Part shown: positions 13,166 through 26,982 of the stretch, in pieces
Layout of the letters: each line of letters opens with the position of its first letter
Numbering within the stretch: the stretch's first letter is position 1
From: Hemicordylus capensis
Lineage: Eukaryota > Chordata > Lepidosauria > Squamata > Cordylidae
NCBI RefSeq assembly: GCF_027244095.1
Contig: NC_069662.1
Coordinates: 11,620,501-11,684,500, forward strand
Length of the DNA: 64,000 nucleotides
Direction of reading: 5' to 3'
The notes under the pieces: generated by a model
Seen by the model: the letters and a program-made list of their open reading frames with translations, nothing else
Told to the model about the DNA's origin: nothing
The model's database searches: none
Position numbers and translations under genes: made by a program

Positions 13166-16100
13166 AGTTCTGGTGTTCTCAAAAATCTTCCTTCCTTAAG
13201 GTTTTCTGCTTTTTTTCGCTGGTCCAAATAAAAGCATCACTGATCACAGCTTTCGGACAGTATCACCAAGAGGTGCACATGAGGATGCTTAAAATTACAG
13301 CACAAAGCTGACTGAACTCAATCAATACATGTTTTTGTGTGGAATGTGATCTGAGTGAGTGATAGCAGTTCTAAAATAAAGTGGTGGTGGTAGTTTAGGG
13401 TCGCTGTGGCTGGAATAAGAGGATAATCTTGAGCATATATCCTCACTAATGGTCCTAAATAATGCCTCTCTCTGTGAAATGTGTGTTGCAGCTGGAGAAC
13501 TGATAAAGTTACTTGCCCAAGGCTGAGGTAGGATTTGAATGCAGCATTTCCAGGATCACCCTGACTCCAGTTACATTATACGTGTCCCGGTTTCTCAGGT
13601 CTCACATTGTTGTACAACTGCTATATCCTACACTGTGCCTCAGAATAGCCTATAAATAAAAATATCTTCCCCAGTGTTAATCATTATACCTCCTCCCCAC
13701 ATCTCTCTTACATTTTTCTTTATCCTTCAGATTTTCCTTCTATGGAAGGATATGCAACCCATGCTGAGAAATAAACTCCCACTCAAGAGGATGTTCCAGG
13801 CATCTCCTAACAGCTGCCAGTAAGGCAGCACTGAAGAGAAGAATGGGGCAGGCACACAGGCTGGCAGGATGCCAAAGGCTAGGCCTTGGGTATTTATAAT
13901 CCATATTGCCAGCCTACAGTCTGCTCTCATGGACAAAAGCTAAATCAAATTATCTGAGCTGCTGTATGACATTAGGCCATTGCCCACCCATCATCACTAC
14001 CCAGAGCATATACATTAACACATGCCAGTTCAAGGCCTTTGAAAGGCAGCACCTGCTTTTGCAGAGAGCAAGGTGCACAGCTACTTGTTTGCAGCAGGTG
14101 ACCAAATCTGCATATCATTTTCATAGACACTGCAGGACACAGACACAGGATACTGCAGGTATCCAGCTACAAGGATAGCAGATAGATCTTCAGCAATTCT
14201 GCCATCAGGTGAATCCCTGGTGCAGTTCTGGTGTATTCACTGCACCCTCAGATCACATGCTACTCCCTACACACATGGTGGTACACACATTTTGGACATA
14301 TGCTGGAAATTTTTTGCTGCACGTGTGAACCAGTCACATGTCCTACCTAAAGGGGATGCTAGAAAAATTCAGAAGCAAGCAAGCACAGTAAAGCACCTCA
14401 GGGAGCTGTGTCCAAACTACAAGAAATAAATCTTTAACTTGTAAATCTATTTGGTCCACGAGGCTTCCTTTCCTCTCCTAACTAGAAAGGGAACCCAGGA
14501 GTCCTACCTTCCAAATATGCCCCTTCTAAGCCATCAATATTCTTACACTTCCATCTTCCACAGCTTCAAGCAGAACCCAAGAGTCCTGCTTCAGCTTGGG
14601 TTCCAGATCTTTACTCTGTCATTATAGACTCAGTGAGTGACCTTCGGCAAGTCAGTGTCTCTCAGCTGTACTGCTTATCTGTAAAATAGGAATTCTTGGG
14701 TGGTTGGGAGGATGAATGAGATAAAACATTTTGCACAACAAGGCTAACAGTTTCTCTGCCCATAGTAACATTGGGCAAGAGAGGCAAGTTTTCATTATGA
14801 ACCCCACCCCACCTGCTTAGTGTAAGATTCCACTTCTGTTATGGACAGGAGCATAAGAGGATTGAGCCCAGAGAGCATCAGGGAAACTTCCATGAGACAT
14901 GTAAAAAGATCCACAGGAAAGTAACAAAGCAAACAAAGCCTTCAGGAAAACTGCAGTTTAACTACAAGGTCCTGCTGGTGCTGATAGCAAAACAGCTTGA
15001 AGATAAGCTGCTAGGGCCGGTTCTCACCATACTGACAACAAGACCTGGCTGTGAGTGGGGCTGATCGAGATAACGAAAAAGAACAGAGTTACACTTCTTC
15101 TGGGACGCAATTGCCCCCTGACACACTTTCCTCCTCGGAGTCAAAACAGCTGTCAGGATCACTGCAATTCCAGACTACATGCGGAGGCTGCATGCTGTAG
15201 CTACAAGAACAGGCATCTCAAGAGAGAGTGAAAACTGGCAAACAGAAAGGTGGTACAGTATAGAGAAGGAGGTAAAGTTGTCTGTCAAACTGTACACTAC
15301 CCTACAAGGTGAAAACGTTGCACAGGTATTACCTGTTTGGATCTGATATGCAGCCAGCCCTAGGGTGGGGACAAGGCCGAGACACAGGGAACACATTTGT
15401 AGATATCATGAGTGAAGTTGTTATGAACATAAATCCAGAGAGAAAAGGATATTCTGAGGCTGAACCTCAACATTTTCAACCAACAGCTTCTGTGCACAGA
15501 AGGCAAGATCCAGAAAGGCACAAAAGAACAGCTCTGAAATACTTTATGGCATTAGGAAATTTATCTCCTGGTTCTACATTGCTCTGACTCCTAGATCACA
15601 CTCTCAAAAACACCTGGGAATCACAACTCATCGCTTTCTCATTGTTCCTATCCCAAAGCGGAAAACAGAACTGTTGGCTGTCTGTGCTGTTTGGTTGTAA
15701 CCACATGGATCCCATTTTCTTCCATGACAGGGAAGCAGAGCTTAAGAGTCCGGGTTCCTGACTTCATTAGGCTCTAACCATTAGATTGCATTTTTGTCCC
15801 ACTTCAGTAGTTTGATTCCTTGCATTCAGTTACCGTTTAACTAAAGGTCAAACTAGAGAATTCTAGTGGGGAGGCTATCAATGAGTTAAGCAAGGAATGG
15901 GAACCGAAGCAGGGGAGATCCTGCGAGTAACAGCAGGTATGGAGCTGGAGGCAAGGAGATATCTGGAACTAAAGAGAGCTGGAAACAAAATCAGAAGAGA
16001 CAAAGGATTTACGCTAGCAGATGAAAACCAAACCTACCTGGTAAACCCAATGATTAACCATTATTTCTTCATAGCAAAGCTTCTTAAGCGAAAAGCTGCA

Positions 16101-16169
16101 AGTGAGGGGGGGGGGAGTGGGAGAGGGGAGGAGTCATCGTCAGTCTCCATTCAACGGCAATGTGCTCAC

Positions 16170-16290
16170 CTGACACCATGGTCTCATTAGGCTTCCAGAT
16201 CTGTCCTGTGCTAGCTCTTTTCTGCCCACCTTCCTCCACTTTGCCCTCTTCTTCATCATCTTCCACCTTGGTGACAGTGAACTGAGGCAT
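16170..16290 (-). CDS. SLC12A6: SLC12A6 alternative first coding exon 1b (KCC3b N-terminus)
   Basis: Reading minus from 16,290, the exon starts MPQFTVTKVEDDEEEGK, very close to the human KCC3b start MPHFTVTKVEDPEEG and also to KCC1 (MPHFTVVPVDG). Forty codons plus one base are followed by the donor TCAG/GTGAGC. The phase-1 end joins the shared exon at 1,670 by forming GAT. After the conserved first 14 residues the sequence diverges (VEEGGQKRASTGQIWKP), and I do not see the human SLADIKARIQDSDEP stretch. KCC3b lacks the RFMV kinase-docking site of exon 1a, so promoter choice should change WNK-SPAK control. A separate promoter should lie just upstream (above 16,290), but I see no CpG island there. 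Confidence 0.88.
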
Positions 16291-16430
16291 ATTCAAAGCA
16301 AAACTTTCTCAGGCCAGGAAATGAAGAACTGAACGCGTTGGTGGATCAGGTGACAGGCAGCCCCTAGGAAAGGGGAGGGATAGGGTGTGTGCTTATGAGG
16401 GTTGTGTTGGTGAGACACGCCTCCACGTAC

Positions 16431-16452
16431 GTGTGTGTGTGTGTGTGTGTGC
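16431..16452. repeat. (GT)n microsatellite
   Basis: About ten GT units followed by GCGCGCATGCATG, 140 bp upstream of the KCC3b start. It is a potential length polymorphism close to the presumed 1b promoter. Confidence 0.9.
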
Positions 16453-18061
16453 GCGCATGCATGTGTCCAAGTATATACATGCCAGCAAGCATATTTACAA
16501 CACTGACTCTTAAGAGGATTATCCCCTCCTGTCTCCAGTTCATCGGAACAGTGAGAAGGGAGTCTGACAGCTGCACAGAGTGATTTGCAGCCACCTTTAA
16601 GGTGGAGCTGCTGAATAAGAGACACCCAGAAACATTTTCTATTCAGGGCCAAAACGCAGCTTGCCTGCAGGTACAAGAGCTGGTGAGCAACTACGCACCA
16701 CACAGAGGGTGCACAAGAAACATTAAACTATATGACTAGGAGGAGCTGTGAAGGACATGTACCTAAGGGCAGGAACTGGCAAATAACTGAAGAATAAGAA
16801 CTATGAGCAATTTAAAATTATGAGCAAAGAACAGGAGTGTCTGAGGTATAGCTGCACTATGAGTGCCTGTGGGACAAAAACTTAAAACACTCAAGCAAAG
16901 CAAGCCAACTCCCCATCAGAAGACAGTCCAATCCAGACAAGATGCCTTTTCCTGGAGTCACAATGTGACTCACGCTGCATACTGCCAAAGACAACCAACA
17001 GCAGAGGGGCTTCATATTGCTGTGAGATCTTTCCAGAAAAGCTTTGAGAAAAGTAATAGGGATAAAAAAACAAGGGTTAGAGGCTGGGCAAGACCTTACA
17101 GGTCTTCTTCCTAGCTTGGGGGGTGAGGGTGGGCACTGAACAGCAGCAGGCAGAGCAGGGTGAGCAGGAGTTCGCATTCATGGGTTCACTCACCAGGTCT
17201 TAAGGAGGAGTGAGATTCAGGTGAATGGAACAGAAAAGGCAGCTGGGTGGGCCTCTAAGCTTGGGGAAGAAGAGCAGAAATTGGGAGTGGGGTCCAAAAG
17301 ATAGGGGAACAGGGGCTGTGTCTGGAACAGTCTCTTCAGGCCACTTCTGTTTCTTCTCATACACTTCCTCAAAACCCATATCTTTGGCAAAGGATTGCAG
17401 CTGAATCCAATCCTTCTGGCCCATGCCTCCAGCTGCTGATTATACCTAATGTGGATTCCGTCTCTGGGGCTGAGACTGCAACACTTTGCTACTTCTACCA
17501 AAGAGGTATTTCAGTGTGCAAAGGGCTGTACAAACAGTCTAGGGGGTTAGAGGAGTATAGGCACAGAGCCAAATCTAGACAATTCCAATTGCTCCAGTTC
17601 TACTTCCAGCAATCCTGCCCACACTATTTATACTACCAAGATGCTGAGATTAGGAACAAGACCATAATCAACTTAAAAGGCAGCTGAACTGGGAACCTCA
17701 GGCCAGTGCTGCAAAAATCTCAGCCCAGCACAAGTGCTGCACGTGCCGGTATCTACAGGACTAGAACAATCTCCGTCACTCACGGCATCCGGGAAGAGTC
17801 TAAACAGGATCAACTGAAACTCTGGCAAAAAGGCTCTGGAGTGATGCCATCCGGAGCCAGGCAGGGGTGCAGGGACAGAGCACATACTTCATTCAAGTTT
17901 ATGACCTCTCTGTAATTGTGCAGCTGCTGACCAATGATATCTGGTAGGGGGAAACTATAGGGCCAAGTGAACGGCAAAGTCCTTAAAGTGTCTGTTGAAT
18001 GCTGCCTGTTAGGCAAGGTTTGGATCAACTTGCTGAGCAAGCAATATTTAAAATGTGTTAA

Positions 18062-18612
18062 GTTATAAATTAACCGCGGTTATAAATGATAATTTAATTT
18101 AATTTAATTTAATTATAATTAAATTAATTAAATTAAATTAATAAGTTATAAATTAACCGTGGAGGCACAGTCTGGTGCCAGTGGGGGGGTCTCCTTTTAA
18201 GGGCGGGGGGGCTGCTTTTCCACTGCTGGTGCTCCGTTTTTTTGAAATGTTTTTGGGGCAGCAGCGTTCCTCCCTGCCACCCCTGCCCCTGTTGTAGGCC
18301 GGAAATACTGGAAATAGAGATTGTGTGTGTGTGTCGCCACGTGCACGCACGGCGCACATCACACGTTGCGTGTGCATGCAATGTGCGCAGTGGGCGCACG
18401 CGCTATCGGTATTTCCAGCCAACAACAGGGGCAGGGATGGCAGGGAGGAACGCTGCCCCCCAAAAAACATTTCAAAAAAACGGAGCACCGGCTGGGGGAA
18501 AGCGCAATTTCCCTGCAGTTAAAGAACACACCCCTGGCACCAGACCAGGCCACGTTCGAACCGGTTTGGAGGCCTCTATAATGGCCTCCAGACCGGTTTG
18601 TGCACATCCCTA
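18062..18612. mobile_element. Foldback element with AT-rich palindrome at its left side
   Basis: The right end GACCGGTTTGTGCACATCCC and TAG is the reversed TAGGGATGTGCA end also seen at 11.5 kb. Arms of about 140 bp pair 18,170-18,310 with 18,405-18,545 (for example GGAGCACCGGC and AACATTTCAAAAAAACGG with their complements, and ACAACAGGGGCAGGGATGG with CCACCCCTGCCCCTGTTGT). A GT-rich loop lies between. The expected left terminus is replaced by a TTAATTTAATTTAAT palindrome flanked by two copies of TTATAAATTAACCG. Confidence 0.7.
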
Positions 18613-19394
18613 GTTATAATAAAACTATAAACAGTAATAAGGCAGGACAAAAGCCTCTTGTTTAATGCCATTTAAATGTCAATGTAGAAGTCAGAATTTC
18701 ATTTGTGCTTCCCCCAGTGATCCAAAGAGTTCATTGCACCTTGCTACCAAAAAAAAAAAAAAGTGTGGATAGGAACAGGCTGGAATGATGTTTCACCAAA
18801 ACATTTTTACCCATTTTGTCCCTGAGCTTAGCATGCTTAAACGCAACTGTGAGCATTCTTACAAAACCTATCATCAGCTTTCAGTAACAACTTTACAGAA
18901 TATGCATTGGGAACATAGGGTGCAATGCACAGTGTGCTGTGAGCAGGGCTTAGTTTGAATCAGGACTCAGGTCTAGAATCTTTGTTGAATGCCAGAGCTC
19001 CATCCCAAAAGGCCAGAAATGGAATCAAAATGAACTACTGCTATGACTATTTATATAATCCTTTTCTGGCATCAAATTGCCCACTTAAGGAGGGCAACTC
19101 AATAAGCCCTACTAGAACCTTTGTCAGATACTGCTAGCCCTGCACTACAAAGAAACACAAGAAGATCCAACAATCTTACATGCTGGACCTCTCTCCACAG
19201 AGCAGAAACCAAATTGGAGAATTATCAAGAATTGGTAGGGTAGCTTCAGTAGCAAGTGTTGGAAAACACCTGCATCTATTGTTATCATTCATTTCATCAT
19301 CCGTCTGGATAGGTAGGCCCATTGGAGTTTAGGATGGCTCCAAGTATATGCAAAGAACCCTTCTCTCACTCGCAAGTAATATTTATGTTCTCCA

Positions 19395-19605
19395 TTATAT
19401 TTTTATCCCACCTTTCCTCCAAGAACTCAGGGCAGTGTTCATGATTATGCCCCTCCCTCCCACCCACCTTTTATCTTCACAACAGCCCCACGAGATAGGC
19501 TAGGCTGAGTGTGTGTAACTGGACAAGGTCACCCAGTGAGCTTCATGGCTGTGCAGGGACAGCCTGATACTGTAATGTAACCAATACACCACACTGACCC
19601 ACACT
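19395..19605 (-). mobile_element. Old tRNA-derived SINE, antisense
   Basis: Degraded match to the SINEs at 33.5 and 44.3 kb: TATCCCACCTTTCCTCCAAG, TTCACAACAGCCCCACGAG, GGTCACCCAGTGAG, then an eroded tRNA-like head ending CCAATACACCACACTGACC. Divergence suggests considerable age. Confidence 0.6.
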
Positions 19606-21565
19606 TCAGGCTCCATGCATGCCAGGCATGTTGGACTCCCATGCATCCCTAAATTTATAGGAGACAAGCCACTTCCTGCTTTCTGAGACTGAACATTTCC
19701 TCAATCAATGCTGAGGGAGCAGAGCTAGAGAAAATGGTCAGCCGCAAGAAGGGGGCGGAAGTCGAGCATGGAGCACTGGGGCCCAAACTGTACCTCAACA
19801 GAACGACTTGCAGGGCTCCTGTCCCCCACAGGCATGTTCTGATCCACCATTTGGAAAGCACTACAGATACCCTTCGATCGTAATCTGGCTGCATCCTCAT
19901 CTGCTATTTCAGTCCTGGCTGCTCCAGTTTTTCCTCCATTGATCTTTGCTCCAGCTCTGTAAGTGCGAGTCTAAACTAATGCCCTGGAGTGGAAGGGAAG
20001 GAGACTGAGGTCAGCATGTCACATGCTAGAGAAAAATAATATACGCTACAGGTTTCAGTAAATCTTGCCACAGCACTGCCTTCATTTAGATGACCCCCTT
20101 AACTCTCAGGGCTCAAGGACCAGATTCTGCTCTCTAGTAATACCACATGAAATACACAGTCAACCCCCATGGTCATGTCATTAATCCCTACATGAATAAC
20201 GCTAAAATTAAAACAGGTTTGAAATACAATAAACTTTCTAATCTGCCGTTCTGCTTTAAGTGCTTCGTTTCTTCTGTTTTATAAACATTTTCCCTGATTG
20301 CCACAACTGCTGGCTCTGCTGTTCAAATCCATATCCCCTGTACAGCGGGAATGTTGGCCTGCAAGTCGCTCTCTCGTCACTTTCTGTGTTTATCTGCATA
20401 AACATAGATATAAATATTTTGTAATTTTTGAGAAGGAATTCTAGTATGTTTTTAGTGATACATCAAAACCAATTAAATTCCAATTACCCCTTGGTCACTT
20501 TGCATTCTTATGATTAAAACTCTTTATTTGTAAGTAAGTATCATAAACCAGTGTCCTACACATCCAATAGGTTGTGAAATCTAGTCATGTTAGCTCTTTC
20601 CCAAATATCAAAATCACCGATCTACCTAGCAACAACAAAGACTTGGCAGTAAAAAATGGAGTCTAAGATCTTTTTCATCTTTGTCCCAGACAATTTTTAT
20701 TCCACAGTCACATGTAGAAACAGAGATAGCTGTCCCAAAGAAAAACTCTTTACCCCATCCAAAAATTCATCCTCTCAAATGATGTCAAACTGTTCGAAAT
20801 CCCAATATTATCTTTTTCCTTTCATTGATGATATAGTGCAGTTAGTGAAAAAGGTAAAGTGTGCTGTCAAGTGTAGAAAGTGCTAATATCTGGCCACTGC
20901 TAGTACCCTTTAATTAACAATTTACTGCATTATACTTGTTTTTAGTCTAGCAGTTTTGTTGTTGCACATGAAATTATGTATAATGCATTGAATTAAATTA
21001 TGCCAACTTTATTGCCATAATTGGAGGGAGGGGAAGCAGAGGTTTAGTCAGGATATTTATTTTTACTACAGCAATTTTTCCCATCCATAATACTTTTAAT
21101 TTGGACACTTCATTTCCCCCCTCTCTAATCAGTGGCTAACATCCAGAATAAATCACTTCTGAGTCATCCATTGAAATTAAGCAGTCCTTTAAAGTCTTTC
21201 TGTTGAGTAACTTAGTCTGAATGTCAGCCAGTAGACTGAAGTTACGTTTAACATCTTCAGATAATATAACTCTGTATTTAATAGTTCTCCCTTTCCATTT
21301 TGTTTTGCTGTCCTCTGCTTTTTTTGTTCTTTATTTTCTCTATATATGCAACTAACACTTCAGATTAACATTATATTCTTCCAAACACATTTCCACAGGT
21401 CTCGCAATGTACCCTTACTTTTTTTTCAATTAATAATCTAGGATGCCTCAAGCACACACATGCCAGCAGCTTCAGTCTTGCACGCACACACACACGCCCC
21501 ATTCCACCCCCATCGGTGTACAGAGCTATTTTATATTTAGTAAAAGTACTATTTACACTATAAAT

Positions 21566-21690
21566 CAGGCCTGCTCAACTTAGCCCCGCCAGCTGTTTTT
21601 GGATTACAATACCCATAATCCCCAGCCACAGTGGCCAATAGCCAGGGATTATGCCAACATCTGCAGGAGGGCCAAAGTTGAGCAGCCCTG
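21566..21690. mobile_element. hAT-type palindromic MITE (CAGGCCTGCTCAACTT family)
   Basis: Complete terminal repeats CAGGCCTGCTCAACTTAG and AAGTTGAGCAGCCCTG flank a core with ATTACAATACCCATAATCCC. The flanking 8-mers CTATAAAT and CAAAATAG do not match well, so no clear target duplication is left. Confidence 0.85.
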
Positions 21691-21699
21691 CAAAATAGT

Positions 21700-21960
21700 A
21701 TTAAAGTGGGGAAATGACTTGAATAGCAAGCCAGAGGTTGCTGGTTCGAATCCCCGCTAGTATGTTTCCCAGACTGGGAAACAACTATATCGGGCAGCAG
21801 CGATATAGGAAGATGCTGAAAGACATCATCTCATACTGCACAGTAGACAGCAATGGTAAACCCCTCCTATATTCTACCAAAGACAACCACAGGGCTCTGT
21901 AATCACCAGGAGTCGACACCAACTCAACGGCACACTTTACTTTACCTTTACTATTACTTT
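21700..21960 (+). mobile_element. Sauria-type SINE
   Basis: A tRNA-like head with a B box (GGTTCGAATCCCCG), a body GGGCAGCAGCGATATAGGAA and GATGCTGAAAGACATCATCT, and the tail CGACACCAACTCAACGGCAC followed by ACTTTACTTTACCTTTAC identify a squamate tRNA SINE with a BovB-like tail. A truncated head (43.9 kb) and a solo tail (46.1 kb) of this family also occur here. This copy is almost full length and in the sense orientation. Confidence 0.85.
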
Positions 21961-23499
21961 TATTGGACTGAAACGCAGTAACCACCATCTCTATATCAAA
22001 GTTGAATTCCAATGATGAAAGGAAGACATCCTTGCTGTAAGTAAAAGAGCTCTCAACAGCTGTCCATTTACCACCATTTTGAACGGGGTATTTTATGCAA
22101 AGGCCTCTCCAAGTATGTCACATTTTAAAAGTTAGCATTACAATTGCCACATTTTTACCAGTTCCCATCTTGTTTTTTGTTACCACTTTCCAAACTCTCA
22201 CCCACCTCCATCACCACACACATATACTATGCATGACATACATTATGACCGCCATACAAGTTACTATCTATAAAAGGTATTGACTGTCATTATTGGGGAA
22301 AGTTTATCAGTAAGACAAAACTGGTCTACTGAGTGCAGCAGTAGATACAGCAGTATCTGTAGATTCCTATCCTACTTTTCAAATTGAGTCCCCAAAGGAA
22401 TTCACAGTGTTATAAATTAGCCTTCCACAAATATCCAACAGATAAATTAACCTTCCACTATGAAACAAACACCAACATAACCTAGTCAGCACCTGTTCAG
22501 GTCACTTGGTGTCAATGACCCTATGAGATGGAGGAAAGGAAGGAGGGAGCATTCTAGTAGCAGTAGGTATCTGACGCCTTCACCAGCCTGCCTCCCCACT
22601 TCTCTTGCCTCTCCTTCCAAGGCAGTGGATCTTAGATGGCCACGTCCAAGAAGAACATCGGAAGGTTGGAGAGGCTACAAGGGACAGCTGCAAACAAACA
22701 GGTCCAGAAAGCAAAACTGTATGAAAAAGGGACTAGAGGAAGTGTTGATTTTGCCCAAAGACAAGATTAATAAGGGTGAGTGTCATTCACCCAACAAAAT
22801 CAGGCTGTCACGCAAACAAGCCAGGTGAAAAAGGTTATTCTGCTCACTGTACATCTAACTATGACAACACTAGCATGCTAGTTTCTCCGTCACCCATCCA
22901 GCTGCAATATGTGTCATCGCAAAATGCTTAACCTGCATCAGCCTTGGTTTATAAGCTGGTCCAAAGGACTGCTGTGCAGCACATCAGTCCCTAAACTCAT
23001 TATTTAAAAGATTGGGTATCCCACTTTTCAGGCCACAGGCCTTACAATTTTCTTTTTAAAACATGTTTGCACTTTGTTTCCTTTTATAGGCCTTGTTCAA
23101 TGTGATTTATGTCTATCCTCTCCCTCCATCCCCCCTTTTCAAACCTTTGAGAAATATATTAGCTGTGGATGGGTTATATCTGAAATCTTTGCATGGCCAA
23201 GATTTTCTAATTACTACAATGCATACTTTTTCTGCACCAGGAAAACTGAAATGCAACACAAATGCCAGAGGAAAGTGTGCATGCTCCAATCCATAATATC
23301 TAGCACCACTGGCAAATAGTGTTTACAAAAATGACTCACAGTAAGGCCTCACATTTCCCAAGTGACTCAAGTTCCACTGTCTAAGATAGTCATTACAACA
23401 TTCTTATACACTTGTCTCATCTTATAGGGGACACCTGGCATAAAATAACAGAATGATGCTAGTGTCGATGTTCCAGGTATTGTGTATTGGTCATATATG

Positions 23500-23675
23500 C
23501 AACACATCCTTCCTCCAAGGAGCTCAGAGTGGTGTTTTATGCTCACAACAACAACCCTACAAGGCAGGTTAGGCTGAGAGAGGCCTTCTCAAGGTTATAA
23601 CAGCCAGACGGAGATCTGATTCCTGCATTCAAGCATAAACTCTACCCATTGCACTACTCAGGCTCTTGTGTGCAG
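23500..23675 (-). mobile_element. Old tRNA-derived SINE, antisense
   Basis: CATCCTTCCTCCAAGGAGCT, CAACCCTACAAGGCAGGTTA and a terminal CCATTGCACTACTCAGG follow the reversed order of the SINE at 44.3 kb, with many differences. Confidence 0.6.
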
Positions 23676-26572
23676 ACTACTGGGCCAGCCCCAGTCCAGG
23701 TTATTCTGACATTGCATAAATATTTACCATACAAAAGATTTAGGGTTAAGAAATTAGAATATAAGCCTTCTGACCAAGGGCCTATCTCTCCTTTTTGTAC
23801 ACATTCAGACCCAAAGTTGGCCATTTATTAAACTTTAAACACTACTAGCATTCTGAATATGAAAACGCTCTTTGTCTATCAACCACTTAGCTCTCAAGCA
23901 AAGTTGCCAAGCCTTTACAGAAAGTGCCAGATAACCAGGAAGAGCCCACATTACTGCTGATTTCAACAGATGAGCTTTCTGTTCTTACTAACCCACAAGA
24001 ATCATAATGGAGAGCAACAGGATTTTCCAGGACATCAGCTCCCTGGAGTACATTCACAGAGGCCTGCTGAATGTGTCCAGCTAGGACTTTATCACCCCAA
24101 ATGCCCACTCTCCCTAAATACGGATAAACACAGGTACACCTAAGAGTCAAGGCCCAGACAGAATGTAACCTTGATTCTTGCAGAAGTAGTCCAGAGTTAC
24201 TCATTTACTATGGGCCTGGCCTGACCCTAACTGCATTAACTGCAGCACTACATGTACATTAGAGAAGGGGTGTCAAACTTAAGGCCCTCTAGAGCCTCCG
24301 ATACAGCTCAAGGCAGCCCTAATGCATTCCACACAATTCAATCATTTTCAGGGCCAAAAAGCCACAAATGGAAAACTGGCATATATTTACAGGAAGATCC
24401 ACTGTTGAAATTACTTCATCTTGCCATTTAAATCAACTGATATATTTTGGAGGCAACCTTGCAGCAAGTTGAATGCTCCTTGAATTGGGTAGGAGAAAAA
24501 GGAAGACAATTTACTTTGACAATGAATCCTCGTTAAAAACCTTCTTTTTCCCCACACCTCAACCCACCTTTCCTGTGTTTCACATTCTGGAGTTTATCCT
24601 AAGCAGGGAAAGACCTGTAATGTGTGATGAGTCATGAGCATTGGAAACTGCTGTTCACTAAGTTATCTGAAAAGAAATTGACATGAGAATGGAAATTATG
24701 GACGTGGGTCCACTGAGCAATCTGTTGAATGGGGAATTGGGCCCTCTAACTGAATTAGATTTTATCTCTCTGCATCATATTATAATGATATTGCAGATAC
24801 TTACACCTGAGCAAATGTGTTAGGATAGAGATATAAGAACAACAGAATTTGAGACAGCTTCTGATCTCAGCACCTAAAGAGGAAACCCAGAGTCACTCAC
24901 GGATAGATTTTATTACTGTTAAGATGGAAACTAGGACTGTGTTCCTTTCTGAACACCACAATTCAAGGGAACTGGGGAGGATTTTAAAAAGTTGTGAAGA
25001 TGGAGGGAAGGTCTCAAGGCAAATTGAATGAGGTTCAGCTTGGAAAAACTAAGACCATATGTTGGGGGAGAAAAGATATACTGACTGAGATATACTGAGA
25101 AAGACCGTGTGTTTTGCTTGGTGATTGTCCCCACTGTCAGAGAAACAAGCCACTTCTTTAAATTGAATCCTTGGTAGTAAGTATAACTACAAGAACAACA
25201 ATGACTCTTCAGTCGCAGATATCACTTCTTTAACTCCTGGACATAGCTAGGTATCTTCGCTAAGAATGTGGTTCTCCCCTGTGTGCATCTCTGGATTCTA
25301 ACCTGTAAGAGCAAGGTCACAGGACCTTTCTCTAGAGTCTGGTTGGGCATTCACTGAGATTGTTTTATGTATATAGGATGCCCCACCCTGGAAAAGAGTG
25401 TTTAACTATACAGCTCACTGGGCCCCTTCCAAGTCCACCATTTTGTTCTCAGTTTGTTTGTGGAAATCGAAAGACACTCAACTGTAGGCAATGTACGGGG
25501 AGGTAGGCAAAATTATACCAAACTGTGCACAGTTATCCAACACTATTACATGCATACATCACAAAAGGCATTTATTAATCTAAGTTCTGCAAGGTAGCTA
25601 AAGGGAAAGGACAACAAACAGAAGTTTCTAAGAACATATTGTCAAAGTTGTGGAAGCTAACTGTTAAGTTAAACTAACTTTCAAGGCATTTTGAATACAT
25701 CTTTTATCCCTACAGCAGAGGAAAAGGGGGAGGAAAAGGGACTGTGAACCTTCCTCCCTAGGACTGTTGGAAAACCGAAGAGTGGCATACACATGCTTTA
25801 AATAAAAAAATAATGGTAGGAATAGAGGGCTGCATTGCACATCTGAGGAACAGAGTAAGCAGCTTTCCTCTCTCTGGGGTTCTGCTGAGCACATGAAATG
25901 AAACAGGCGTAGGCAGGGAGAGCAAAAGAGCTGCTTGTTACAGGATCAAAGTGGGGGGCGGGAAGAAAAAATGGGGGAGGAGAACAGATCGTTATCTGGT
26001 ATAAAGAACAAAGGAAGCTCAACAGACCAGATGTTATTATCTAGGAAATCTGTATGGTCATGATCAGGGCCTTTTCTAGATTACATGTTGCAACAGTTTC
26101 ATAACGTGTCCAATGAGCGCCCCTCCGCATTGTTCATGTTTTGACATTGTGATAATTGCGTTATCATTAGGGTACCATCCATATTTTCCATGCATTGTTT
26201 TGGGCTTCTTTGAGGCATTATGCCCCTATAACGTCGTGCAGGAAAGTAGCTGGTGCAGTATAAAGTGCTGCAGGAAAGTAGCTGTATTTTTTCCATTGTA
26301 GGGAGCTTTGCCCCACATTTCATGTGTTGTAGCCTTTGCAGTATGGACAGTTCTTAGCCCCTCCACCCACCCCCGTGCTTGCTTCCTCTGCCCCCTCGCC
26401 GCGGGGAGAGAAACAGGCAGGGAGAAATCACAGCGTTCCTCTCTTCTCCTCCCACAGATCCCAAACCCCACACCTCCCTCCTCCTCTGCTTGTTTCCAAT
26501 ATAACTTGAGCTTGTCAACACAGAAGGGGAGGAGAGTGCAGCAGAGCAGACTTCACGTGCACGCTTTACTGA

Positions 26573-26724
26573 AGAGGAAGCCCATTGAACTAAATCATTT
26601 ACTTCTGTGCAATTCCACTTATTTACTACAAGGCAAAGGGAAGGGAAAGAGAACAGTCACTTATTTAAAAGAAGCCCATTGAACTGAATCATGATTCATT
26701 TACCTCTGTGCAATCCCACAGCCC
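26573..26724. repeat. Local direct duplication of about 50 bp, 94 bp apart
   Basis: GAAGCCCATTGAACTAAATC at 26,578 returns as GAAGCCCATTGAACTGAATC at 26,672, each followed by TTTAC, TCTGTGCAAT and CCAC. The intervening sequence is unrelated. Confidence 0.8.
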
Positions 26725-26982
26725 TCACTGGAGGAGCGCTCCTCCCCCCTCCTATTTATTTGTTTATTTCTCTGGAGGCACACCAGTTCCTGTCTTTCCC
26801 CCTTCCTGGCTCGCCACAGGATTCTCTTTCGCTCCCCCTCCCCAATAAGCAGTTCCCTTGTTTTGTCACTCCAAAGGATCTCCTCACGCTTATATTAAGC
26901 CAGGTTGGGGCACCACCTTTCACAGAAGTATCATTGTGCACTGATGTACCTGAATCAGCGTATACTGGAAGTGGAAGAGGAT

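Noticed and set aside
18153-18613. Overlapping open frames of 65-123 codons
   Set aside because: They derive from the two arms of the foldback element, not from a gene.
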